Source: Microvirga sp. BSC39 (GTDB taxonomy: Bacteria; Pseudomonadota; Alphaproteobacteria; Rhizobiales; Beijerinckiaceae). From it: a stretch of 64,000 nt of DNA. A program made the position numbers and the translations under genes. The DNA lies in the NCBI RefSeq assembly GCF_000739015.1, contig NZ_JPUG01000077.1, positions 310,001 to 374,000 of the forward strand, given 5' to 3'. Positions 24,343 through 32,193 of this stretch are shown here, piece by piece; position 1 is the first letter of the stretch, and the number at the start of each line of letters is the position of its first letter. The notes under the pieces are model-generated. The model saw only the letters and a program-made list of their open reading frames with translations, was not told the origin of the DNA and did not search any database.

Positions 24343-26652
24343 TCAGATTGTCGAGGGCGCAACCCTGAGAACGCTCCTCTGTTCAGGCCGTGGTGCGTGC
24401 TCGAGCAAGCGCGCGACCTGCTCCTTGGGCAGGGCTTTGAAGTATCGATAGCCCTGCAGTTCGTCACAGCCGGCATTGCGCAGGAGATGTTCCTGCTCTT
24501 TGGTTTCGACTCCCTCGGCCGTGACCGTCAGGTTCATGGCCTGGCCCAGGGCCACGATGGCGTTGACGATTGCCATCGCGCTGTCTTCCTTCCCCAATCG
24601 GCTCACGAACGATCGATCGATCTTGATCTTGTCGACTTCGTAGCGGTGCAGATAGCCGAGACTCGAATACCCGGTGCCGAAGTCATCGAGCGCAATTCTG
24701 AAGCCTGCCGCCCGCAAGATTCTGAGCGTCTCAGCGGTTTGACCTCCGTCGTCGAGCAGGACGCCCTCGGTGATCTCAAGTTCGATCTTTCCGGGGTCCG
24801 TGCCGCTCTCGCGGACAATCTGGATCATTCGTTCGGCAAGGCCCTCACCTCGAAACTGAATCGGGGAGAGGTTGACCGAAATGAACAGGTCAGGCCATCG
24901 GGACGATGTTGAACAGGCGTCGCGCAGAACCAACTCTCCTATCTGCGAGATAAGGCCTGTTTGCTCTGCAACGGGGATGAACTGATCCGGCAGAATCATC
25001 CCACGTGTGGGATGGCGCCACCGCACGAGGGCTTCGAGCCCCACGATGGGCTTTCCTGCTCCTGCGACCTGCGGCTGATAGGCGACTTCGAGCCCGTGGC
25101 CGGTTGCCAGTGCTTCGCGGAGTTCTTCCTCGATGGTTCCGCGGACCTTCACAGTCTCGTCCATCGCAGCCGTAAAGGTGCGGTAACAGCCGCGCCCGTC
25201 CGCCTTGGCCCGGTAGAGTGCGATGTCCGCCTTGCGCATCACTTCGACACGTTCCATCCCTGCGTCGGGAGCAAGAGCGATGCCGATGCTCACGCCCACG
25301 AAGGCTTGGTGGCCGAGAACGTCGAAGGGCTCGCGAACAGCCGCAAGAATGCGGATGCACAGGGCGTCCACGTCCTCATCGCCCATGACCCCCGTCTGCA
25401 CGATGGCGAACTCGTCGCCGCCCAACCGCGCGAGGGTGTCGCTGCTTCTCAAAAGCTTCGACAATCGTCCTGCCAGCTCTCGAATGAGGCTGTCGCCGGC
25501 ATGATGCCCCAATGTGTCGTTCACATGCTTGAAGCGGTCCAGGTCCAGCATCAGCACGGCGATTCTTTCACCGCGTTGGGTGCGGGCCAGAGCCTGATCC
25601 AGGCGGTCGTCGAACAAAGCCCGGTTCGGCAGGCCCGTGAGCACATCGTGGAAGGCAAGGTGCTGAGCCTGGGCCTCGCTGGCGCGGAGTTCGACGATCA
25701 TGGTTTGAAGCGCCGACATCGCGCGCCCCAGCCAACCAAGAAGCAGCCCTATGAGGACCACAACGAGGACGCCGAACAGGGCGCCGACCGGTCCGATGAT
25801 GCCGAGGATCTTGGTGCCTGGCGTTTCGGGTTTCCAGACGAAGTAGCCGATTTGGCCGCCCGCATCGGACTTGAGCGGCACCGAGACTTCGTCATCTGCC
25901 TTGTGATCTGTTGCTGAGAAGCGAAGCTCCTCAATCAGGTTCTTCTCGGAGAGTTGCTGGAGGAATGCGCCGTCGAGAAAACGAACGCTTACGAGGATGA
26001 ACTCGCTCCCGGGTTGCTGTGTGATCTCGTTCGAATGGGGAACGATTTTCATGGCGCTCACGGCTGCGGGCCGGCCGATCAGCTTCAGGATGTGAGCATC
26101 GTAAACTGCTCGTCCCGAAGTCAGATGCTTGCCGTCCGGTGCAGCCCCGGCGGACGTCTGAAGAGGCGGTTGCCGCGCCTCCCGCAGTTCTGCCAGATGG
26201 CTTCCAAGATCCGGCTCGATCTGGCTGAAGGTTTGCGGCTCGACGGGGGCGCCCTCAGCCGCCGCAAAGACGGCCTCGTTTCGAGCGTTCAGAATGTAGA
26301 CTTGGTTATGGCCATACGTACGGGTCAGCCAGGAGCCAAGGTTCGCGTCCAGCCACTCAGCGTCCAGAGGCGTCTTATCGAGCTGAAGAACAGGGTCGTC
26401 CCAAACGGCCACGACCTCCTGCTGCAGCGAAAGCTCGCGCAGGATGCCTCGAACACTTCGTTCGGTCATCTGAAGCTGACGCTCGGTGGCCGCCGCGTCA
26501 CTCTGCCGAACCGCCCAAAGGACGGCAAATGCTGCGAGAGACAGCGCTGTCAGGGTGACCAGTGCAATCAGGGGCAGAGCCTTTCTCGAGACCTGCGGGC
26601 CCGCCCGGTTCAATGAGAAAACTTCGTTGCGCAATTCTTCCACCCTTTGCAT
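24343..26652 (-). CDS. CHASE4-GGDEF-EAL membrane protein (c-di-GMP turnover)
   Basis: A protein of 769 residues from the ATG at 26652 (a TTG at 26667 is in frame). One membrane helix near residue 25-50, a CHASE4-like periplasmic sensor (about 55-230), a second helix (about 275-305), then GGDEF and EAL domains. The GGDEF site is intact (RLGGDEFAI) with an RSSD inhibitory site five residues upstream. The EAL domain keeps the catalytic set: EALVRW, VNLSP, ELEITEG, LDDFGTGYSSL, KIKIDRSF, AEGVET. Both cyclase and phosphodiesterase activities are possible; which dominates is unknown. The gene stands alone. Confidence 0.94.
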   Translation of the reverse strand: MQRVEELRNEVFSLNRAGPQVSRKALPLIALVTLTALSLAAFAVLWAVRQSDAAATERQLQMTERSVRGILRELSLQQEVVAVWDDPVLQLDKTPLDAEWLDANLGSWLTRTYGHNQVYILNARNEAVFAAAEGAPVEPQTFSQIEPDLGSHLAELREARQPPLQTSAGAAPDGKHLTSGRAVYDAHILKLIGRPAAVSAMKIVPHSNEITQQPGSEFILVSVRFLDGAFLQQLSEKNLIEELRFSATDHKADDEVSVPLKSDAGGQIGYFVWKPETPGTKILGIIGPVGALFGVLVVVLIGLLLGWLGRAMSALQTMIVELRASEAQAQHLAFHDVLTGLPNRALFDDRLDQALARTQRGERIAVLMLDLDRFKHVNDTLGHHAGDSLIRELAGRLSKLLRSSDTLARLGGDEFAIVQTGVMGDEDVDALCIRILAAVREPFDVLGHQAFVGVSIGIALAPDAGMERVEVMRKADIALYRAKADGRGCYRTFTAAMDETVKVRGTIEEELREALATGHGLEVAYQPQVAGAGKPIVGLEALVRWRHPTRGMILPDQFIPVAEQTGLISQIGELVLRDACSTSSRWPDLFISVNLSPIQFRGEGLAERMIQIVRESGTDPGKIELEITEGVLLDDGGQTAETLRILRAAGFRIALDDFGTGYSSLGYLHRYEVDKIKIDRSFVSRLGKEDSAMAIVNAIVALGQAMNLTVTAEGVETKEQEHLLRNAGCDELQGYRYFKALPKEQVARLLEHAPRPEQRSVLRVAPSTI

Positions 26653-27108
26653 GGGGGCGCCCGGCAAAATACTGCGGACCGCCCCACGCCAATTCGTTCT
26701 TCTTATGGCTTTGATTAGCCCGGGTATTCTGCGTCGTACGTCGGGAGAATGTCAGCCTGTATCGGCAGGTCTGAAAATGCTGGATTCTCACCAGCGCGGT
26801 GGAGCGGCCTCATGCCTTTGAGGGGAGCGCATCGCTGCTTCCTCAACCCACCACAATGTGTCGTGTTGACCACCTGAGCTTCGCTGATCGCAGCCTCAAG
26901 TCAACAGCATCGGAGTACATGTCCGGAAATAACCAGCAGTACGGTTAATCATCGGATCGGGTCTATGAATGAACTGTGACGATACATGGCAGCTCGCTCG
27001 CGCGCAGAGCTGCAGACCCCAGGGCCAGCTCCGGGTCGCAGACGAACATGGAACCGCACAGGCAGGGGGCCGCTGACAATCTCTTTTGGGATTGATCGCG
27101 GGCCTACT
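26653..27108. other. 456-bp intergenic region, no gene recognised
   Basis: The gap lies upstream of the GGDEF-EAL gene (minus) and downstream of the HTH gene (minus). I compared the minus strand with the c-di-GMP riboswitch pattern, given the neighbour, and found no match. Open frames here appear to be chance. It must contain the promoter of the GGDEF-EAL gene. Confidence 0.45.
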
Positions 27109-27717
27109 TCAAATCCCCGCCCCGTTCTCGAACGTCCAGCGATAGCGCTCATCATAGTCCCGCTCCTCGCGCTCGATGCGCTCCAGATGGGCCACGAGTT
27201 CGTCGCGCAGCTCGTGGAGGCTGCGGCGGGGCTGGTTGTCGATCTCATATTGCCCCGGCGGCAGGGGCGGGTCGGCGTGCTTGTCCATCTCGCCGAGCGT
27301 CCGGGTGAGGCGGGCGAGCGGCTGGAGGGCGCGGTGGGCGTGGACGATGGGCTGGTGCTCCAGCTCCTCCGCGTGGCGCTCGGCGAGGCGCCAGAGCTTC
27401 TCCGTAAGCTCCTGGCGCCGCTCGCCCGGGACAGGGCTGGGCGCTTTGCGCCGGCGCTCCGGCTCCGGGTTCGGCCGCTCGATGCGAGCGGCGGCCGCCG
27501 CCCCTCGCGGACGCTGCCAGCCGCCTTGCGCGGCATAGCGCGAGAGGGTGGAGGCCGAGACGCCCAGCGCCTCCCCGAGGCGCTTGAAGGAGACGGTGGA
27601 ACCCTCCACCCATTCGCGCAGCTCCGCGATCCGCTCCGGGCTGAGCTTGTCCCGCGGATGCGATGGGGCTGAGGGGTCAGGGCCGGTAGGGGCGGGGTCG
27701 CTGGGCGTCATGGGCAT
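27109..27717 (-). CDS. Putative helix-turn-helix protein of unknown function
   Basis: A protein of about 202 residues. A likely HTH lies around residues 30-62 (VEGSTVSFKRLGEALGVSASTLSRYAAQGGW), as in small resolvase- or terminase-like DNA-binding folds. The middle is basic and Pro-rich (RPNPEPERRRK). The C-terminal half is charged and helical (LHELRDELVAHLERIEREERDYDERY). The start was set at the ATG at 27717; an ATG at 27711 is equally possible and the longer frame to 27780 seems to run into promoter sequence. No phage genes surround it, so a phage role is not supported. Confidence 0.65.
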   Translation of the reverse strand: MPMTPSDPAPTGPDPSAPSHPRDKLSPERIAELREWVEGSTVSFKRLGEALGVSASTLSRYAAQGGWQRPRGAAAAARIERPNPEPERRRKAPSPVPGERRQELTEKLWRLAERHAEELEHQPIVHAHRALQPLARLTRTLGEMDKHADPPLPPGQYEIDNQPRRSLHELRDELVAHLERIEREERDYDERYRWTFENGAGI

Positions 27718-27779
27718 CGGTTCTTTGTGATCATTGAGTACAAAACATGAACAAGATAATGTTCGCGAGGCAACCGTCA

Positions 27780-27985
27780 AGGTTTGGTCCTCACCGTCAT
27801 TCCGGGGCCCGCACGCTCACGACGATGGATCCCTTCCCGGTCCTGCGGACCGGCGGGGATGACCCCGGGGCACGCACCTCCATGTCGTTCCCGGCCGGAG
27901 AGGGCGGAGCCATCGGAGGGGAAGGGAATCCACTCACATGCTGAGCCTTGCGGATCCCCCTGGCCTGCGGCCGCCGGGGATGACA
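27780..27985. repeat. GC-rich palindromic intergenic sequence (REP-like)
   Basis: This 361-bp gap upstream of the methyltransferase carries repeated motifs of the kind GTCATTCCGGGG, GGGGATGACCCCGGGG and CCGCCGGGGATGACATC, in opposite orientations. They resemble the intergenic palindromes common in this bacterial group, in two adjacent partial units. I see no coding capacity. The exact unit borders are approximate. Confidence 0.45.
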
Positions 27986-28078
27986 TCGAGCGGCAAACCG
28001 GCTCCTGTCTGTTTCGGGCGCGTTGTCGTGTACGAGCCTGGGCCGTACACTCCGTCGGGGGCGCGGAGGATTTGTCCG

Positions 28079-28897
28079 ATGCCGATCGAGCCGGGTCTGT
28101 GGGGCGCGGGAGACGCTTACGAGCGCTATATGGGTCGCTGGAGCCGAGAGGTGGCCCCGCATTTCGTGGAGTGGCTCGGCGGGTCTGGCGGGTCCCCGTC
28201 GGGTGGCGCCGGCATCGATGTCGGCTGCGGCACCGGGATCCTGACCGCCGCCGTGCTGGAGGGGGCAAACCCCGAGCGGATCGTCGGGATCGACAGCGCG
28301 CCGGGCTTCCTCGAACTGGCGCGGGCGCGGGTGTCCGATCCGCGGGCGACGTTCACGCAAGGGGACGCGCTGGCGCTGCCGGCGCCGGACGATACCTTCG
28401 ACCTTGCCGTCTCGGGGCTCGTGCTGAACTTTCTCCCCGACAAGGCGGCGGCGCTGTCCGAGATGGCCCGGGTGGTGCGGCCGGGCGGCCTGGTGGGGCT
28501 CTATGTGTGGGATTATGCCGGGCACATGCAGATCATGCGCCACTTCTTCGATGTGGCATCAGCCCTCGACCCGCGGGCGCGCGACTTCGACGACGGGGTG
28601 AAGGCGCCCGTCTGCCGGCCTAGCCCGCTGCGGGAGCTTTTTGAAGGCGCCGGCCTCCAGGGCGTGGAGGTGCGGGCCATCGACATCGCGGCCGCGTTCG
28701 AGAGCTTCGACGATTACTGGACGCCCTTCCTCGGCGGCACCGGATCGGCGCCCAAATACTGCATGTCGCTCGACGAACCCGCCCGGGAGGACCTGCGCGA
28801 GCGGCTCCGCGCCCGGCTTCCCACGGGGCCGGACGGCGAGATCCTGCTGGCCGTCCGGGCCTGGGCGGCGAAGGGGCGGCTTGCCGGAGCCAGGTAG
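28079..28897 (+). CDS. Class I SAM-dependent methyltransferase
   Basis: A 272-residue protein from the ATG at 28079 with GGAGG 9 bases upstream; the frame continues further upstream but without family similarity. The SAM-binding motif I is GIDVGCGTGIL (about residues 45-56), followed by GIDSAPGFLELAR, GDALALPAPDDTFDLAVSG and VVRPGGLVGLYVWDY, the standard pattern of UbiE/Methyltransf_11-type enzymes. The substrate is unknown. It is monocistronic; the next gene begins after a GTTCCAAG-repeat region. Confidence 0.9.
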   Translation: MPIEPGLWGAGDAYERYMGRWSREVAPHFVEWLGGSGGSPSGGAGIDVGCGTGILTAAVLEGANPERIVGIDSAPGFLELARARVSDPRATFTQGDALALPAPDDTFDLAVSGLVLNFLPDKAAALSEMARVVRPGGLVGLYVWDYAGHMQIMRHFFDVASALDPRARDFDDGVKAPVCRPSPLRELFEGAGLQGVEVRAIDIAAAFESFDDYWTPFLGGTGSAPKYCMSLDEPAREDLRERLRARLPTGPDGEILLAVRAWAAKGRLAGAR

Positions 28898-28900
28898 ACC

Positions 28901-29016
28901 GTTCCAAGACGTTCCAGAACAAGATCAAAGGATTAGCGGGCGTTCCAAGCCGTTCCAAGGGCGTTCCAAGGGCGTTCCAAGGCTTCCGCCTTGGAACGTT
29001 TCATCACCGTTCCAAG
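28901..29016 (+). repeat. GTTCCAAG-type direct repeat array
   Basis: Seven direct copies of GTTCCAA or a one-base variant begin at 28901, 28911, 28942, 28952, 28963, 28974 and 29009, plus one inverted copy at 28991-28997. Four successive copies are spaced 10, 11 and 11 bp, close to one helical turn. The copy at 28974 and the inverted copy form an 11-bp perfect stem with a 4-base loop (28973-28998). Confidence 0.85.
28973..28998 (+). terminator. Perfect 11-bp stem-loop after the methyltransferase gene
   Basis: CGTTCCAAGGC, loop TTCC, GCCTTGGAACG, followed by TTTC. It could terminate the methyltransferase transcript, but the short T run is weak and the stem is built from the repeat units, so it may instead be an operator. 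Confidence 0.45.
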
Positions 29017-29097
29017 GGCAAACGATCAGATATCATCATTTGTCTTGATGGCTGGTCAGGCGTATTCCGGCAGCTCGACGAGACGAACGGATACCCC

Positions 29098-30030
29098 ATG
29101 AGCCACGCGACCGCCGCCATGCCCGCGCAGAACCTGAACCGGATCGACGGCTCGACCCTCGGCCTTTACGCCGCCACCGTGTTCCTGTGGGGCGTGAGCT
29201 GGATCGGGATCCGGGCGCAGCTGGGCGTCGTGGCGCCGGAGATGTCGGTGCTGTGGCGCTTCCTGCTGGCCGCCGTGCTCATGTGGGCCTGGGTCCTCGC
29301 CACCGGGCACAAGGTGCGCTTCGCGGCTGCGGACCATCTGCGCTTCGCGGCGGTGGGCTGCTGCCTGTTCTCGTTCAACTTCATCTCGTTCTATTACGGC
29401 GGCTTGAGCATCCCGTCGGGCCTGCTCTCGGTGGTGTTCTCGCTGGCCTCCGTGTTCAACCTGGTGCTCGGGTTCGTGATCTTCCGGCAGCGGCCGGAGG
29501 CCAGGGTGGCGGCTGGCGGCGTGATCGGGGTGGCGGGAATCGTGTTCCTGTTCTGGCCGGAGATCACGGGCGCGGGCTTCAACGCGGCGGCCCTGCAGGG
29601 GCTGGCGCTCTGCGTGATGGGCACCCTGTTCTTCTGCTCGGGCAACATGATCTCGACCGTCGTGCAGCGCCGGGGCGTGCCGCTGCTGTCGGCCACCGCC
29701 TGGGGCATGACCTATGGCTGCGCGGTGCTGCTGGCGCTGAACCTCGTGCGCGGCAACGAATTCATCATCGAGCCCACGGTGAAATATGTGGGCTCGCTGC
29801 TCTATCTCTCGGTCGGCGCGTCGGTGCTGGCCTTCATGTCGTACCTCACCCTGCTGCGCCGCCTCGGGGCCGCGCGGGCGGGCTACGCCACGGTGCTGTT
29901 TCCCATCGTGGCGCTCACGGTCTCGACCCTGATCGAGGGCTATGTGTGGACGCCGCTGGCCGTCATCGGCGTCGTGCTGGCGCTCGTCGGCAACGTGCTC
30001 GTGCTGCGGCGTCCGGCGGCGAAAGCGTAA
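29098..30030 (+). CDS. EamA/DMT-family exporter
   Basis: A 310-residue inner-membrane protein with ten predicted helices arranged as two EamA repeats (for example LYAATVFLWGVSWIGIRAQ and LQGLALCVMGTLFFCSGNM). This fits the drug/metabolite transporter superfamily. Members export amino acids or other metabolites, but the substrate is not predictable. It is convergent with the LysR-type gene (stop to stop, no gap), so the regulator-transporter pairing is not the divergent one usual for exporters. The GTTCCAAG array lies in its upstream region. Confidence 0.9.
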   Translation: MSHATAAMPAQNLNRIDGSTLGLYAATVFLWGVSWIGIRAQLGVVAPEMSVLWRFLLAAVLMWAWVLATGHKVRFAAADHLRFAAVGCCLFSFNFISFYYGGLSIPSGLLSVVFSLASVFNLVLGFVIFRQRPEARVAAGGVIGVAGIVFLFWPEITGAGFNAAALQGLALCVMGTLFFCSGNMISTVVQRRGVPLLSATAWGMTYGCAVLLALNLVRGNEFIIEPTVKYVGSLLYLSVGASVLAFMSYLTLLRRLGAARAGYATVLFPIVALTVSTLIEGYVWTPLAVIGVVLALVGNVLVLRRPAAKA

Positions 30031-30921
30031 TTACTCCGCCGCGATCGGCTGCATCGTGCGGGTGGAGCCGAGATTGTCGAGCGACTGCTTGATGTGGAAG
30101 CCGAGCGCATCCGCCAGCGGGTTCTCCTCGCCGCGGGCGCGGATGAGGCCGATCTTGCACGAGGGCAGGGCCGGGAAGCCGTCGGACGGCCCAAGAATCC
30201 GCATGCCGGGGCGCACGGCGCTCTCCGGCAGCACGGAGACGGCCAGGCCTGCCAGCACGGCCGCGCCCACGGCCGTGGAATGCCAGCTCACATAGGCGAT
30301 GCGGAACGGCCGGTCCGCGCTCTCCAGCGCTTCCGTGGCCGAGTGGCGCCAGTCGCAGTTGGGGCGCCCGAGCGCCAGGGGGATCGGGCTCTCCTCGTGC
30401 ACTCCGTGGCGCGATGACGTGACCCACAGAAGCTGCTCGATGCGCACGATCTCGGACGGGCCGCGCCGGTCCACATGGGTGATGATCGCCAGATCGATGT
30501 CGCCGTGCTGCACCCGCTCGATCAGGTTGTGCGTGGGCTCGCACATCACCGTCACCTCGGCCTTCGGGTTGGAGCGCGAGAACCGGGCCAGGATCTCCGG
30601 CAGGTAGCGGTCGGCGTAATCGTCGGGGAGGCCTAAGCGCACCCGGCCGGTGAGCTCGTTGTCGTTGAAGGACGCGATGCACTCGGCATTGAGCCGCACG
30701 ATCCGGCGGGCATAGTCGAGCAGGCGCTCGCCCTCGTCGGTGAGCTTCGACAGGCGCCCATCGCGCTCGAAGATCGTCTTGCCCACCCGGTCCTCCAGGC
30801 GCTTCATCTGCATGGACACCGCGCTCTGCGTCTTGTGCACGATCTCCGCCGCGCGGGTGAACGAGCCCGTATCGGCAATGGCGACGAACGTCCTCAGCTG
30901 GTCAATGTCGAGCAGGTGCAT
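30031..30921 (-). CDS. LysR-family transcriptional regulator
   Basis: A 296-residue regulator starting at the ATG at 30921 (MHLLDIDQLRTFVAIAD). The winged HTH covers residues 1-60 (GSFTRAAEIVHKTQSAVSMQMKRLE), and the rest is a periplasmic-binding-like ligand domain (LGLPDDYADRYLPEIL, VTVMCEPTHNLIERV). The longer frame to 30978 has no family similarity. A palindrome lies 12 bp upstream of the start (30934-30954) and may be its autoregulatory site. The ligand is unknown. DUF1127 gene expression may also be affected as it diverges from here. Confidence 0.92.
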   Translation of the reverse strand: MHLLDIDQLRTFVAIADTGSFTRAAEIVHKTQSAVSMQMKRLEDRVGKTIFERDGRLSKLTDEGERLLDYARRIVRLNAECIASFNDNELTGRVRLGLPDDYADRYLPEILARFSRSNPKAEVTVMCEPTHNLIERVQHGDIDLAIITHVDRRGPSEIVRIEQLLWVTSSRHGVHEESPIPLALGRPNCDWRHSATEALESADRPFRIAYVSWHSTAVGAAVLAGLAVSVLPESAVRPGMRILGPSDGFPALPSCKIGLIRARGEENPLADALGFHIKQSLDNLGSTRTMQPIAAE

Positions 30922-30933
30922 GGCGCAAACCTC

Positions 30934-30954
30934 ATCATCAATCCTGTTGATGAT
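30934..30954. promoter_or_regulatory. Palindrome upstream of lysR-type gene, possible operator
   Basis: ATCATCAA, five bases, TTGATGAT: a perfect 8-bp inverted repeat of the T-N11-A type bound by LysR proteins. It lies 13-33 bp upstream of the regulator's ATG. A second, shorter inverted repeat (GTTTCA, 5 bases, TGAAAC) follows at about 30973-30989. Confidence 0.65.
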
Positions 30955-31097
30955 ACATATCTCAAACAATCGTTTCAAGTGATGAAACGACCTGTGCTAT
31001 AAGATTCCTAGAATAGAAAATCAGCAATACCCTCAGAGAGTTAGAAGGGCAGGCGTTCCAAGGCCAATCACCGAGAGTGAAAGCAAGGAGAGCAGCC

Positions 31098-31421
31098 ATG
31101 AGTAAGTCGGTACCAGCCAGAATGACCTTCACCGGTATGACCACCCCGGGGCTGATCGTTCGCTCGCTGACGAACTTTGCCAAGGCTCTCCGGCACCGCG
31201 GCGAGATCAGGCATCTCGCCGAGTTCGACGACCGGATGCTCAAGGACATTGGGCTCACCCGCAGCGATGTGTCGAGCGCCTTGTCCGAGCCGCTCATCCG
31301 CAATCCGTCATGGGTGTTGGTTCGAAGCGCCGAGCGGCACTCGCGGGGCGAGCGACCCGATCGTTCGCGGCCCGCACGGCCCGTCGTGCCAATGGTGACG
31401 CAGGCTAAGCGCTGCGCCTAA
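31098..31421 (+). CDS. DUF1127 small protein
   Basis: A 107-residue basic protein. The DUF1127 (YjiS-like) core is RHRGEIRHLAEFDDRMLKDIGLTRSDVSSAL, split here at residues about 34-64. The AAGGAG sequence 7 bases before the ATG at 31098 decides the start over an upstream in-frame ATG at 31077. The C-terminal tail is Arg/Pro-rich. In other Alphaproteobacteria, small DUF1127 proteins bind RNA and affect phosphate and growth control. It is divergent from the LysR gene. Confidence 0.88.
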   Translation: MSKSVPARMTFTGMTTPGLIVRSLTNFAKALRHRGEIRHLAEFDDRMLKDIGLTRSDVSSALSEPLIRNPSWVLVRSAERHSRGERPDRSRPARPVVPMVTQAKRCA

Positions 31422-32155
31422 GACTTGCCGCCAGCAGGCTTGTCGGCATCCGTGAAAATCGACTGGAGGGACGCGAGATACTGCATCTGCATCTCGCGTC
31501 CTTTTTCCATCATCTCGTCGAGGGGTGTGGGCGAGGATTGCGGCTCCGGCTTTGGCGGCTCCGCCGGCGGAGGCATCTGGAAGAAGCCTGCGAACATTTC
31601 CTCGAAGGGATTGGCCGGTTTCTTCTCGGGAGAGGCTGCCTTCATCCAGTTTGTCCAGAGATCGGCCCATGGATTGGCTGCTGACGGAGCCTGGTGGCCG
31701 TCCTTGGGGTTGGCGAAATTCTGGAATGCCTGCGTGTGAGCCATCATCCACTGGGATGTGCCGCCTGCCAGGATTCCGGCGAGCACCGGCAGCAGTTGCT
31801 GCATCGTGTCGGCGCTGATGCCCGCGTAGCCGGCGGCCTGATGCGCCACGCGTCGACTGACCTCGTCCGAGCCGAAGATCTGGTCGAGCAGCCTACGGCC
31901 TTCCTGCTCGGCCTGGGGCGTGAAGGGATTGCCGGCCGCCTGCCAGAAATTCTGATAGGCCCCTCCCATCATGGATTGAAGCACACGGCTCGGGTCGCTC
32001 GACGCCATGGCGTGCTGGAGTCCCATGGCGAAGGCCGGCATGAAGGCTGCCATGGTCCGCTGCGGCTGGTCGCCGGAAAGATGGAACTGCCGTGCAAGTG
32101 CATCCAGGGCTGCACTGGTCTGCGCCTGTCGCATCAGATCGAACCAGTTGAACAT
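31418..32155 (-). CDS. DUF937-type protein
   Basis: A 245-residue protein starting at the ATG at 32155 (MFNWFDLMRQAQTSAALDALARQF). The N-terminal 120 residues are helical and Gln/Ala-rich with repeats such as LQSMMGGAYQNFW and QAAGYAGISADTMQQLLPVLAGIL, typical of the DUF937/YidB family. The tail is Pro-rich (FFQMPPPAEPPKPEPQ) and ends in a charged helix. Function is unknown. Its stop overlaps the convergent DUF1127 gene end by 4 bp. Confidence 0.8.
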   Translation of the reverse strand: MFNWFDLMRQAQTSAALDALARQFHLSGDQPQRTMAAFMPAFAMGLQHAMASSDPSRVLQSMMGGAYQNFWQAAGNPFTPQAEQEGRRLLDQIFGSDEVSRRVAHQAAGYAGISADTMQQLLPVLAGILAGGTSQWMMAHTQAFQNFANPKDGHQAPSAANPWADLWTNWMKAASPEKKPANPFEEMFAGFFQMPPPAEPPKPEPQSSPTPLDEMMEKGREMQMQYLASLQSIFTDADKPAGGKS

Positions 32156-32193
32156 GGCAGCCTCCTCACTAACGAAACGCCCGCGCCTGAGGA

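Noticed and set aside
26653..27108. A c-di-GMP riboswitch upstream of the GGDEF-EAL gene
   Set aside because: No GEMM core sequence could be found on the minus strand in this gap.
27109..27717. The HTH gene considered as a phage terminase small subunit
   Set aside because: There are no terminase large subunit, portal or other phage genes, and the HTH alone is not specific.
28901..29016. The GTTCCAAG array considered as a CRISPR
   Set aside because: Units are only 8 bp, spacers are 2-3 bp or irregular, and no cas genes are near.
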